The notes beneath the pieces were generated by a model. That model ran no database searches. It saw only the letters and a list, made by a program, of their open reading frames with translations, and was not told the origin of the DNA. Position numbers and translations under genes: made by a program. Positions 20,921 to 30,693 of a stretch of DNA of 64,000 nt are shown piece by piece (position 1 is the first letter of the stretch; each line of letters starts with the position of its first letter). This DNA is from Kappaphycus alvarezii (taxonomy: Eukaryota; Rhodophyta; Florideophyceae; Gigartinales; Solieriaceae): positions 1,054,001 to 1,118,000 of the forward strand of contig NADL03000006.1 of assembly GCA_002205965.3 (NCBI GenBank). Direction: 5' to 3'.

Positions 20921-21039
20921 TGCGAACCTACTTTTTAGAGCATCATATTGGTAATCAGTTGCATCCGTACCCGTTTGAGAGACCATACATTTTATCAATA
21001 AGACAGCGAACACTAACGGAAGCAGAAGAAGAGCAGTGA
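20851..21039 (+). CDS. pol: end of the element A tail domain, after a frameshift
   Basis: This frame carries the last part of the second tail unit and ends at the TGA (21037-21039). In element B the matching sequence has one extra base (gatgtgatcaaacc versus gatgtatcaaacc), and there the frame is continuous with the preceding unit. The final residues are Glu-rich. The stop lies about 20 bp before the polypurine tract. Confidence 0.8.
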   Translation: MYSTPPRCIKPIYEAMLQSEVPVMRTYFLEHHIGNQLHPYPFERPYILSIRQRTLTEAEEEQ

Positions 21040-21059
21040 CGAGTCGGGACGTTCGTCTT

Positions 21060-21072
21060 GAGCGAGAGGGCG
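21060..21072 (+). promoter_or_regulatory. polypurine tract, element A
   Basis: GAGCGAGAGGGCG lies immediately before the TG of the 3' LTR, in the same place as GAGAAAGGGGGCG in element B (50345-50357). It primes plus-strand DNA synthesis in this class of elements. Confidence 0.65.
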
Positions 21073-21788
21073 TGATGTGCGCAAATTCGCACGAAAAAAT
21101 CTAGATGAGGACCATGATTGTATACAGTATCGGAATTGGGAAGATATTTTTACAGTTTTTGAATTTGCAAGATATTTTTAATTTGGGTGAGTGTGGCAAA
21201 TTCGTCGGTTGATTTTTTTCATTTTAGGACACGCTGTCATAGTAGATGTCAGTACAGTTCCAGGTTGTGGGTGATACTACAAGTAGCTCTGAAAGGTCTA
21301 TATAATGGCCACATCAATTCCCACCCCTGGCCGATGGGTGGCTGGCATGGGTATGGCACCTAGATATTTACCTTGAGGAAATATCTTCTAATAGTCTCTC
21401 TGGTTCACACGATTACCGTGAATACATTTTATGGTTATTAGTATGTTTGTTGAGACTTTTGGGGTAGCCAAAAGTCTATATAAGCCGAGTAAACTGCTTC
21501 CTTTAGTGGAGGTGAAGCAAGTTGGCAGACAACTTCAAGCCAAGTCCCGAGTAGTAGGAAGTTGAGAGTCAACTTCAGACCCAAGAAAACTTTTTCTTAC
21601 GCTAGTCGCAGAGCGTCGGTGGTAGACCCTGCCCCTTTTATACTTGCTTGTAGCTTCTCAACTCTCTTCTATATACACTCCCTTTTGTTCGTTCAACAAT
21701 ACCACGGCAGCACTTTTGTCGCTCGCAACACCTCCTTCTCAGGGTAATTGGTTCTGAGGATCTCTTCCCCCGCCGATTTACCCTATCA
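21073..21788 (+). repeat. element A 3' LTR, 716 bp
   Basis: From TGATGTGCGC to ACCCTATCA. Nearly identical to the 5' LTR at 14284-15003; the differences are mainly run-length changes (for example ttttgtttgag versus tttgttgag) plus a few substitutions. Confidence 0.9.
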
Positions 21789-22219
21789 TTTTGTCGCCGT
21801 CATCTACAGGCTTTAGTTTACTTACTACCTCTTCTTGGATTGCTTATAGTTCCGGTCCGTCCTCGTCTCCTCACCCTCGCTTATCATTACCGCGTTCTCT
21901 CCAAATTTACTCCCATTTTATCTAGATATTTTTATGCTGTATGTACCCCTCTGAATCGATCCCGAATCAAGTTCTTTTTCCCTTTTTGCTTACCTCCTCC
22001 TCCAAATTCGCTTTTTTGAGAGAAAGGGCGCAAATGCGCTACTACACAATCCCTTGCAGATTTATTTACCTATTCCTTATCTGTAGAACCTGCCCCGGGA
22101 GCCTATTTAAACCCTTTATTCCAAGTTTTAAACGTCCAAGATCATTTTACTCATCACCTCTCTGCCCCGACACACCAAAACACCCTCTATTGCCTCCCAT
22201 TCCCCAAAGTCTACCAAAA

Positions 22220-23430
22220 TGAACGATCCATGCCCTCGAAAGTCATTTCCAAAATAGCCATCCCCCCCTAAACTCTATTCCCCTACTCCCTTTCGGATCT
22301 ACTGACCGCGAGGACTACCTGCGCCGGCAAACGAAGGAAAAGGTGATCGAACTCGTGCGTCGCCTTTTTATTGAGGATGAGGCGGAGGAGGTAGGTAAGG
22401 GGCGGATTGGGACATCCAGAAGGGAGCTGGGGAAACCTTCGAGAGTGGGTAGCCCCTGAATTGGTCTACGAGGTTAATAAAGAGGAAGACGGGGAGGATG
22501 AGGAGGATGAAAGGAGGAAGAGGAAAAAAGGGGAAGAGGAGGATGATGAAGACGAGTACGAGTTGGATGAGGGAACAGGGGGCATGGAAAGTGTTGGAAT
22601 GGTGGAGCCTGGACTAGAGAGTATGGAACAAGTGGTGCCGACGCTGGAACCGGATGGAGATTGATAGAGGTTGGAGAAGGAAGGTGGGGGGAATGAAAGG
22701 AAGTTCGCCAGCTTTGGCCAGATTTTACTTGGAGGTGCTCAAGTCGCAACTTAATAGAACTATTTCGCCACACTTGCACTCACTCTTACTCTAACTAAAC
22801 CCTAGCCATCTGAGCGGGACACTCAATACTACCAATCATCACAAGACATGACATAGTAACACAACTGCACGTAACCACACAATCACTACATGTACCCAAA
22901 TTCACAACACAACTCTTACATGCAACGACATGTATACACGCAACTACTGTAACCGACAACACTGTACTTGACTCATCACCATAGTGCATCAACACCATCA
23001 AAATGTACTGTATGTCCACATACATACCTGTCCACTCTGTACTGCACAGCCGTACTGTACAGCATTGCCATATGTACTAGCTACACGTGTACGCCAGAAC
23101 AACCCACTAGAGCCACAACACTTGTACGCACCACGTTGCATATGAGCATTTGCAGTAGCCAATCAGAAGCCTATTTCACGTTGAGTTTGAGATGAGGCGC
23201 ATATGCGCTTTCCAACGGAGCCCTCCAAAACAGCCCATGCTCCTCTGCACTTTTGGTTTTCAGAGACAGCACAGGGTCCACAGCCAATAGAGATATCTTT
23301 AGTTGTTTAGATATCTCCTAGTAGGGAATAGAGAGCTATGAGCCGTTCGCAGATATTTACGGGGACTGCTTGGACAGCATGGATATTTTAGAGGAGTTGT
23401 TTGGATCTGACTTAGAGAATGGGAACTAAG
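22220..23430 (+). pseudogene. LTR-borne acidic ORF (copy in LTR C2), interrupted
   Basis: The start ATG lies about 109 bp after the TATTTAAA box. Frameshifts break the N-terminal block, which still reads DREDYLRRQTKEKVIELVRR. In the frame 22407-22664 the middle is one long Glu/Asp/Lys stretch that runs in frame into GGMESVGMVEPGLESMEQVV, showing that N-terminal, acidic and C-terminal parts belong to a single protein. The 628-bp insertion then separates it from the C-terminal block (23295-23430) with SMDILEELFGSDLENGN. It is not functional as it stands. Confidence 0.65.
22662..23289. mobile_element. unclassified 628-bp insertion in an LTR ORF
   Basis: The sequence is flanked by GAGAT on both sides (22657-22661 and 23290-23294), and the LTR is continuous if it is removed. 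It starts tgatagagg and ends gccaata, has no terminal inverted repeat, and lacks the TG...CA ends of an LTR. Its middle is rich in CA and AC steps. No coding frame is convincing. It could be a solo LTR of an unrelated family or a non-autonomous element. Confidence 0.55.
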
Positions 23431-23868
23431 AGGACCTCTTTGATTGTTAGTTTCTTAAGTATCTTTTGTTTAGAGTATATCATCCACACAAATTGTTTCT
23501 ATGCATTTACTGGTACCTTCTGTTGTTCTGTTCGGACTTTAGGGGTAGCCAAAAGTCTATATAGGCTGAGTAAACTGCTTCCTTATGGAGAGGTCAAGCA
23601 AGTTGGCGGAAACTTCAAGTCAAGCCCCAAATAGTTAGGAGTTGATAGTCAACTTCAGACCCAAGAAGCATTTATTTTACGCTAGTCACTAAGCATAAGT
23701 GGTAGACCCTGCCCCTTCCATACTTTCTTGTAGACCTTTCAACTTTCTTCCTTATTCACTCCTTTTTTTCGTCTTACTATACCACGGTAGCACTTTTGTC
23801 GCTTGCACACCTCCTTCTTGGGGTAGTTCGTTCTGAGTACCTCTTCTCCAGACGATTTACCCCTGTCA

Positions 23869-24699
23869 CTACCCATTGCAGAAAGATGGACGACAGAATT
23901 CGTGCAGAAAACAATCGCAGCACAGATTGATTAATTTGGTGAGGATTTATAAGCCCTTTTGTTGTGTATGGACACCTTCAGCCGGCCGTAGTAAAGATCG
24001 AAATAGAACTGGGGGCAGACCATGGGCTCGGCGGGTCGTTGTGTACTCAAGGGTAAGGATAGCCGGCGGACTCAGCGACAGAGAAATTAAAGGGGAAAGT
24101 GGGCGGCAGCTATGTTCAGGAACAACAGAAGAGAGGGCCGAAGGGTGTAAGGAATTCAGAATACGTAGATTCGCGGCAGTGGCGAGAACTGGTGTCGAAA
24201 CCTGAAGCAACGCGACTGTGGCACGGAAAGGACTTCTTTGATAAGAAATATTCTGCAGTGTCGATTAGAAGAGGGGATGGAGATGCAATAGAAAATGGTA
24301 CAGAATTGCAGAAAATAGACAGCATTTAACGGAAGAGATTATTGAAAATTCTGCCGTTGGCCATAAGAATACGTTTCGCCGGAGCAAGTTTTAAGACGGT
24401 AGAAATGTCGAGATAGGACCATTTTGAAAGAAAACAGTTTTGAAAAGGAATTTGGCTCCAGAATATCGCGTTCTCGGAGCAAAAGGAGGGCGTGGAAATG
24501 ATGGGCTTTAAATGACCGTAATACGTATCATATGCAGCGGCCTGCACCGGTCGCAGAATGTAAGGGAATACTTTAATACGGAAAGAGAAGAGGGCGAAGA
24601 AGGAGAGGTAGGGTGCTTCACAGGGAAAAGCACAGGATCCATGCTATTGATCTGAATCAGTATACCTTGTGGAGTTGTTTTGAGGGTCAGGTATTATCG
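23869..24699. other. no supported gene
   Basis: Frames up to about 110 codons occur on both strands (for example 23876-24205 plus), but they overlap one another, are Arg-rich or Ser-rich, and contain nothing I recognise. The stretch lies between solo LTR C2 and a non-LTR RT fragment and may be decayed transposon. Confidence 0.35.
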
Positions 24700-25263
24700 A
24701 TATTGGCACGAGAAGCTGGCGCACAGTCCTCGGGTAATGTAATATTTTCAATCAGAGAGTAGTTGCTAGGCTCATCAGCATTTCAGGATGAAGGAGAATG
24801 ATTTGGAACGGTTACCATGTGCTGACGGGGTGAGGAGTCGGTGGAGCTCTGGATCCCACAAGAGTCCAGCCACTTTCGTCAAATAAGTTTTTTGGGTGGT
24901 CTGTAAAGGCAGTGGCGTTTTACATGGTCTTAAGGCGGCGGCAGCGAGTAAAGCGTTTCTATCGACCAGTAGAGGAATAGTCTTGAGTTTTCCTAGATAC
25001 TAGGCGTCGGAAGAGAAGCTAGCTAGACAAAGATAGGAAGGATTCCCTTTGGTTTCACCAGCACAGTGAGACGGCCTCCGCAGAGGTACGAGCGGCATGC
25101 GGTCGGCAGTTCGCCATACAAGCAGAGGTTGAAGAACTTTTTCAGAGCTCGAAGGCAATCTCGGCCTGGCTTTATCCCCTTTGACGGGCTTTATATCATT
25201 CGCAGGAACACTGGGGATAGAACATCGACCCAAGAGCGTCTGCAGGTTCCAAGCTATTACTAG
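24700..25263 (-). pseudogene. non-LTR RT, N-terminal fragment
   Basis: On the minus strand one frame reads FFNLCLYGELPTACRSYLCG followed by GGRL-type residues and LVKPKG. This is the block before the RT palm in this non-LTR family, where Gly-Gly-Arg-Leu followed by a Lys-Pro pair is typical. Before it a degenerate SPSKGIKPGRDCLRALKK can be read, in the place of the usual Gly-rich segment. No other RT motif could be followed, so the fragment is short and old. Confidence 0.5.
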
Positions 25264-26760
25264 CACGGCGAAAATCGAGTATGAGTGTGCACGGGAGTGA
25301 TAGTACCACGCTGCATTAGATATAGAGAAGCCAAAACTGAAATAATCGCTGTGGTAGAGGGAGCGATCAACTAGAAAGGGCTACGGTGGCCCAGAAGGCT
25401 ACCACGGGAGAGGAAACGGAAACATCTGCGAAGGGCAGTGTCAGCAGGGGAGGGTAGAGGTAATAAAGGAGGTATTTCTATGAGTTATGTTGTGAACTGA
25501 TACTTATATAGCTTTATTCATATCCCTTTGTGTGGACTATTACGAACATGAACATTTCAGATAATTTAATTCTACGTCAAATCGACCATCAGCATCGCGT
25601 GGCTTCATGGTATCTGCAGTACTTCTAAATGCGGTGGAACATTGGCCCACAGTACATAAAGCCTTCAAATTTTCGTTGCCACTAGAAACATTACAAGGCT
25701 TATAAGAAATAATGAGTTTAGAGCATAATCCTGGTGGCAGCATGAAAAACTTGGTGCCCACGTCTGATCTTGTATATTTATTCCGTCTTTTTAGTACTTC
25801 TTTTCTGAATATCACTTGCTACAAGCTTCCAGAATACAATTCTGAAGAAATTTAGTTGAAGATTTATGAAGACACACTACAAAAATGTAGTAGTCCACCT
25901 AATATGGGCTCCAAATTACATCTTTGAGACTCGTGATTGCTATTCAAACTGCATACTTTAAGCGTTTTTAATCAGCTGTCTACTGTAATGTCACCAATAT
26001 CTTACAGTGAAATTAAAAAGCTTTACAATTTTCTACAATATACTTTTGTGCATTTGAACGTTACTGGTGTCTTCATTTATCATTTCAGGCTTCGTGGGCC
26101 TCCAAGCTCTAATGAAAAGATTTTTTCCCACTATAATTTTGGATTGGTACATCCCAACGAGTAATATGTGTCTTACATATCTCTGTGCACTGCCTCTAAA
26201 GAAGCTATTAGGTTGTCAAACCTTCTCTGAAGTTTGATGAATAAGAAATGCCCTACTCGTATTAGGATATCAGTTGAAAACTCAGGCGCAATTAGATCGT
26301 CCCGAAACGAATCAATCAATGAACGAACAAGCACATTGATATTTGGTATCATTTCGTTAGTGAATCTGTGTCGTCCAAACAGATCTCTGTTACTCACTGT
26401 CGAGCCGAAGACCAAGTCTGTGACCTTTAATGAAGCCTTTGCTGCGAGTGAAGTTTGTGAAGTTTCGAAGTAAGTTGGGCATTTTTCTTCCTGGCATTTT
26501 AAGTTAGTATTTTATTGTTTTTCAGATCGAGGGGGTGCTGCTGAGGTCAGTTCTAGTTTGAAGGTACGTGTAGTGTAATTTCACTTCTTTGCCTTTTTCT
26601 GACAGCTGACAACTCGCAAAGAGGCTTACTGTTATTACTGTACTTTACCGTTCAACCTAGAACTTGACCGTTATGTTTATGCACTGTACAGTGCTGTAAT
26701 GATGAGCTGATTTACTTTAGATCAGCTCAAGAAAGTTTTGGTGCTAGACATTCATCGTCG
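25264..26760. other. possible remnant of a spliced host gene
   Basis: No repeat matches. On the plus strand a 78-codon frame (26234-26473) runs directly into a consensus intron, GTAAGT...TTTTTCAG, at 26470-26525 (56 bp). A second candidate, GTACGT...TTTTTCTGACAG, follows at about 26562-26608. On the opposite strand an 80-codon frame (26173-26415) also has a protein-like composition. I cannot assemble a convincing multi-exon protein on either strand, so this is only a candidate gene region. Confidence 0.3.
26470..26525 (+). other. candidate spliceosomal intron, 56 bp
   Basis: It begins GTAAGT and ends TTGTTTTTCAG with a pyrimidine-rich end. After removal the reading frame continues for only a few codons to a stop, so the last exon would be short. 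The length fits small fungal-type introns. Confidence 0.35.
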
Positions 26761-26822
26761 TCTACATGTCGTCTGAAACTTCCTTCGATCAACAGAAAGC
26801 ATCAGTCGACTCTCCTTGTAGT

Positions 26823-27043
26823 ATATATAAGCCCCGGTCTCTCTCCATCTTCTACCTGAGTAAAGATCCTCACTACCTTCTCTGTCATCTATCCTTCTCG
26901 TCCCTCATTCTTTATACCCCCTCTCTCTCTCTCTTGCTCTCCCGCTTCTCTTCCTCACTCCTGCCTGGCTCCCTCGCTCCCTCTTTCTCATTCTGTTCAT
27001 CACAATATGGCCCAAGATCCTTTCCAGAGTATTAAACCCACTT
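26823..27043 (+). promoter_or_regulatory. TATA box with C/T-rich leader and short ORF
   Basis: TATATAA at 26823-26829 is followed by a ~170-bp strongly C/T-biased leader (ctctctctc runs) and then an ATG in the context cacaatATGG at 27007, opening a frame of only 12 codons. The TATA plus C/T-rich leader plus ATG layout resembles the promoters in the LTR ORFs and repeat F, but the sequence differs. The gene behind it appears truncated. Confidence 0.35.
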
Positions 27044-27169
27044 GAGAACACTTTTTATACCTTAAATATTCTTCGAAAGGATTTTTGCGTTCGATTCTTC
27101 TCTGAAGTTACAAAAAATCTTCTGTTTGAGTTAACAACTGAAAAGTTGTTTTAGTTCTTTATAATCAAT
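27044..27169. other. no supported feature
   Basis: AT-rich spacer before LTR D'. No match to the missing U5 end of that LTR was seen. Confidence 0.3.
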
Positions 27170-28490
27170 TAGATGTTAAGGGGGTGGAGAGTAGTGGGCG
27201 TGAAAGGTAGGTGACTGCTCTAGTTGTCATCTCTAAAATGGCACAATCTAGCACTTATGCTCTGCGACTGGCGTAAAAACAAGTTATTGGGTCTGAAGCT
27301 GACTATCAACTTCCTGCCTACTTGAAACTGGATATGAAGTTGTCTGCCAGCTCATGTAGGAAGCAATTTACATATGTTTTGTAGACTTTTTTCCAACCTA
27401 AATCTCGATAAAACTACTAGGAGTATAAGTAAAATAGGAAAAGACATTACGTTAACGCAAAGCGTTTGGAAAAATATACTAGAAAGAAACTAAATCAAGC
27501 TACTTCTCAAAATATTCATCGTCTATCATCGTCTAGATCAGACCTTAGTACATCCCTTAAGATATCAGAAGTATACATGTAATCCTCACATATACCTGTG
27601 GATCGGCTGCATTTTCTACCCCTTCCTACAAGGAATAAAGCCCACTTGAATCCTATCCAACCAGCTCATATCTGGGACCATTTCTTCCAATCAGTTCACT
27701 CTTTTTTCTCCCATATGACCCGGTCGAGACCATATTTTTCATCTGCGGACTTCCCATCTTCCTTTCCTTCCTCAGTTTCCAATTCTCCTTCTTCCTTTTC
27801 TCCAGTTCGTCCTCAGACTCCTCTCTTCCTTCCAGTAGACCAGCTCAGGGGCCCTGCATTACTCGAAGCACTCCTCTACTTCACCATCCTCCTCGCCCGA
27901 GTCCCCATACTGATTCCTATGCTTCAAAATCTACCAGGTGACGACCAACGAACTCCGTCAAACGTTTCCTGGTTTGGCGACGGAGGCAGTCTTCGTCGTC
28001 TTTTGGGCCAGAAGGGACTAAAGTAGATACGGTGATGGAGCGAGGGTGACGGGTTTTGCAATGGGTCGACAAGGAGCGAATCGATGCATGGTGGCTGCCT
28101 AAAGGGTGGGAGTGAATTGACGATTTTTTGTTGTTGTAGGACGTTGAGAAATTTTAGGTGGCACCCGACGTGTTTACATAGAACCAAACGGTTCAAATTA
28201 AAAGGCTAGCTGAATCAAAGAAGTAGGCGAGAACTGATCTTGTAGTGGGATCTAGTGAGAACCGCCTCGAAAGGGTGATTTATGGCGAAATCATGTCTTC
28301 AAATATTGTTTATGGAAAAGAACATTTAGGGGTGAAGAAGATCAAATAAACGGAGAGTAGTAAACGAATTATCATCAAAGGAGAAGGCAGTCGCTCGTAA
28401 AAAGAGAACGGGAAAATGAACGGTATAAAGAAAAATGTGAATTTCATGGCGCAACAGAAAAAGAAAGTGGAGTAGGGAAAAAGGAAACGG
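27170..28490 (-). repeat. gypsy LTR D' (solo, U5 end missing)
   Basis: On the minus strand it matches the split LTR at 42080-42743 plus 51897-52632. Shared features are a pyrimidine-rich U3, tttatttgatc(t/c)tcttc, a gtc(a/g)ggtgcc(a/g)cc segment, the acidic ORF, and the R block with its paired gaagttg motifs (27290-27345). The last ~130 bp (U5) are not present, so the LTR is truncated at about 27170. It is much diverged from the element B LTR. Confidence 0.6.
27840..28090 (-). pseudogene. LTR-borne acidic ORF remnant (copy in LTR D')
   Basis: On the minus strand a degenerate frame reads DYEDCLRRQTRKRLTEFVGR, clearly the DDYIRRQTKKQIIEFVRR block of element B. It is followed by VEECFE, a stop, and CRAPELVYW, matching ESFEEWLAPELVYE. 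The C-terminal block is not recognisable. Stops make it a pseudogene. Confidence 0.55.
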
Positions 28491-28566
28491 ATGGAGGAGA
28501 GAAAACGCAAAGGGAGGAAATTTCCGCGCGTAAAAATAATACCTCCAGATTTTCGTTTAACAACTT

Positions 28567-28770
28567 GTCTAGGATTTCCTCCTGCGCATCGCGGAAAAAG
28601 TTGCATACATCTGTTGGAGTTATTCGAACTAAATATATACACTCATTACAGTAGTTACACGATCTGGTCGTCTCTGGCTAACGTTATCGTGTCCCGCACA
28701 CCTGTGCACATGGCCAACATGGACCACCCCATTAGCACTTAGCTAAGAACGTAGTCGGTTCCTGCACTGG
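28567..28770 (+). repeat. dispersed repeat of ~200 bp, copy 1
   Basis: From cctgcgcatcgcggaaaa to ttcctgcactgg it matches 41488-41700 in the same orientation, with scattered substitutions (shared segment acacgatctggtcgtctctgg). In both places it sits next to non-LTR RT sequence and next to a D-type LTR that lies on opposite strands. I cannot classify it. Confidence 0.5.
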
Positions 28771-28805
28771 ACCTCGATATTAATGTTGCATAGTTTCTCG
28801 CGTCC

Positions 28806-29669
28806 CTAACGTGATGACTCTTCTGCCCCATCAGGTCGGGGTAGGCGGTCAAGAACGGCACCGATGCAATAGTTTATTCTGTGCGTCGTCTTTCCCAGAG
28901 ATCCGAGTTCCAAGATCTCTTCTTGGTCCAGATCGATGCTCGCAACGCTTTCAATTGCATCTCCCGCCAGCGCATTCTGGAAGGGGGGGGACGTTTGGGT
29001 GTTTCTCTCGGAAGAGATATCCGATCTGTCCCATGGTTTTCCAGACAACCACAATCGACTCAAAAAGGGAATACCGACACAGTAATGGGGAAGGAACTAC
29101 GCTTTTTAAAATGCTACCTTCAGGTAAGCCATCAAGCAGGCCGCAGTGGACAAAACGGCTGCTGCAGCGTGCCTTTGCATCAAAACTCCTCGAACCTTTC
29201 CGTACGTCTCCGGTGCTCTCACAGACACGTTCCTTGCCACGTCATTTAGCATTGCACATGCATCCAGGTGCCAACCTCCAAGAGTGGAGATTGGCAAAGG
29301 CGCGGGAAGCCGTACAGAAACATGCCCCAGGCCTCGCATGGTGGGTACACTCTTGTTACGATGCTCCTACAGAGCTTGCTTTCGGACCCTACTACGTCCG
29401 TAGTTCAGAGGGCACTCAGCAAGGTGATCCCTCGGTCCCTTGCTCTTTGCTCTAGCTCTCCATCCCCTCTTGCTTTCGTTACAGGGAATTTCCCACCTGC
29501 CCTAAACGCTTGGTACGCAGATGACGGTGACCTTGTTCTTCCTCGGTCCCAAGCCGCTGCAGCCATCCATTTCATCCAGCTTGAAGGAGGTCCACTAGGG
29601 TTCCAGCTCAACCTTGCCAAGACCCAAGTTTACGGCTTCTCCCCTTCCCACTCCCCTTCGGCACTTCCT
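28806..29669 (+). pseudogene. non-LTR retrotransposon RT, 5' part (copy D)
   Basis: RT domain of a non-LTR retrotransposon. Motifs in order: HQVGVGGQ at 28830; DARNAFNCISRQRILE at 28935, with the first catalytic aspartate; then, after a ~300-bp foreign insertion (28985-29285), HAPGLAWWVHSCYD and EGTQQGDP; and the YADD catalytic box (AWYADDGDLVLPRS) at about 29515. The N-terminal region is missing. The gene is cut at about 29669 by element C and continues at 36816. Indels split it into several frames. Confidence 0.75.
28985..29285 (+). mobile_element. insertion in the RT palm, shared with 40499-40800
   Basis: The NAFNCISRQ...HAPGLAWWVH palm sequence is interrupted by ~300 bp that matches 40499-40800: first ~115 bp including cccatggttttccagacaac, then a segment matching the region before the zinc-finger-like motif of the same non-LTR family (gccatcaagcaggccgca). 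It is thus a piece of one non-LTR derivative inside another. Confidence 0.5.
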
Positions 29670-29694
29670 TGATAAGAAAAGAAGACACGCATCA

Positions 29695-30435
29695 TCAAGA
29701 ATGAATCTTCGTAAGATAAGTGCGGTCCATTAGCGCCCGAAAACATAAACAGTGCTTATCATGAAATAATAAATGACCTGCGCATCGTTCGCGTCCTCGG
29801 AGATATTGCGCAACCAAAAATAATCTTCTTCGACCGACTGTATGCTGCGCATGGTTGTGAAGGAGGGCTAAGACGAAGTTGTGGCGGCTGTCGCGATGAA
29901 TGGCCCCAACCGTTCCTGACGTACTGGGACCTGCACGAGGTCCTCTTGGGGGACGACCAGAACCTCTTCTGGGCGGGTTGTTGTCTCCTGAAGGTCCTCC
30001 TCTGGTCATCATCACTGCTTCAGGAGGATCTCGCCACCCTCAATGTTCCCAATTTGTGGCGGGAAAATAAGGTTCCCAAGATATGGACCAGTCGATATTC
30101 CATATCAGGGGGTAAGGCGTAACCTCTCAGTCGCACATCTTGGTTGTTCTTGAGAAATACGTAAATCGGACGGACAATGTTCAGATACGTTTGCGACAAG
30201 TCTCCGATAGCTACCATTCCATACCTTCCTATAGAGTAATGATATATTACTCCACAAACTCTGGACCTGCTTCCGTGAACCTTCCGTTTTGGAATGAAAT
30301 AGAACTCTTTAATAGTCGGAAATCTTCTTCAGGTAGCAATGGTCCGTTCAACGTACGAAAACATAGGCATATATTAATGTAGAAATGATGATTACGTGGA
30401 GTTCGTAGTAGTCCCGCGTAATCGAGATGATCCAT
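29695..30435 (-). pseudogene. pol: duplicated tail domain remnant, element C
   Basis: Three minus-strand frames carry the tail of pol. 30247-30435 contains INICLCFRTLNGPLLPEEDF (unit 1), 30020-30217 contains the end of unit 1, and 29695-30015 carries the RGGPSGDNNPPRRGSGRPPR linker and the start of unit 2. Both units and the linker are therefore present in this older copy. Frameshifts separate them. Confidence 0.75.
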
Positions 30436-30693
30436 TCCCAGGCCCTTTTTCCTCCCATAGGAATCATTCTATAGTTAAAGATGAGTATGCCCCGTGGTTG
30501 CGCATAGCCTGTGTGAGAAGGAATTCTTCAGGCCTCAGGGACCAGACGACGTGCATGGATGGCCCTCCTTGATCTCTTCCTGAGCTTGAACAGAGCTATA
30601 ATGCGGGTGTCTTTCCTCCGTGACGATGCAAGGTTCGAGTACTTGTTTGGAAGGCCGGCCACTTCACAGCCTGCTGCATTGCTTTTCCATGTA

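Larger units (their letters stand above)
14284..21788 (+). mobile_element. Ty3/gypsy element A, full length
   Basis: A complete element of 7,505 bp with 5' LTR 14284-15003 and 3' LTR 21073-21788. The LTRs start TGAT(C/G)TGCGC and end CTATCA, and differ by about five substitutions and a few single-base indels, so insertion is recent. A purine-rich tract (21060-21072) abuts the 3' LTR. A primer-binding-site candidate starting TGGTACTC lies two bases after the 5' LTR. Order inside: gag, protease, RT, RNase H, integrase, duplicated tail. It sits in a T run of solo LTR C2; the flanks share tttt. Its LTR lacks the acidic ORF found in element B. Protease and RT are broken by many small indels. Confidence 0.92.
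21789..23868 (+). repeat. solo LTR C2, main part, with an internal insertion
   Basis: It continues the LTR that begins at 14251: ttttgtcgccgtcatctacaggc matches the minus strand of 36770-36785 in element C. It contains a TATTTAAA box (22104-22111), a broken acidic ORF, a 628-bp foreign insertion (22662-23289), then TATATAGG and the R-U5 block ending gatttacccctgtca at 23868. No gag follows, so it is a solo LTR. The flanks (cttac before, ctacc after) are not a clear target duplication. Confidence 0.75.

Noticed and set aside
19995..21039. Tail domain as a retroviral envelope
   Set aside because: It is in frame with integrase, has no signal peptide, no furin-like site and no C-terminal membrane anchor, and consists of two repeats around an RG/P linker.
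22800..23200. CA-rich stretch as telomeric or centromeric repeat
   Set aside because: There is no regular unit, and it is confined to a 628-bp insertion flanked by a 5-bp duplication.
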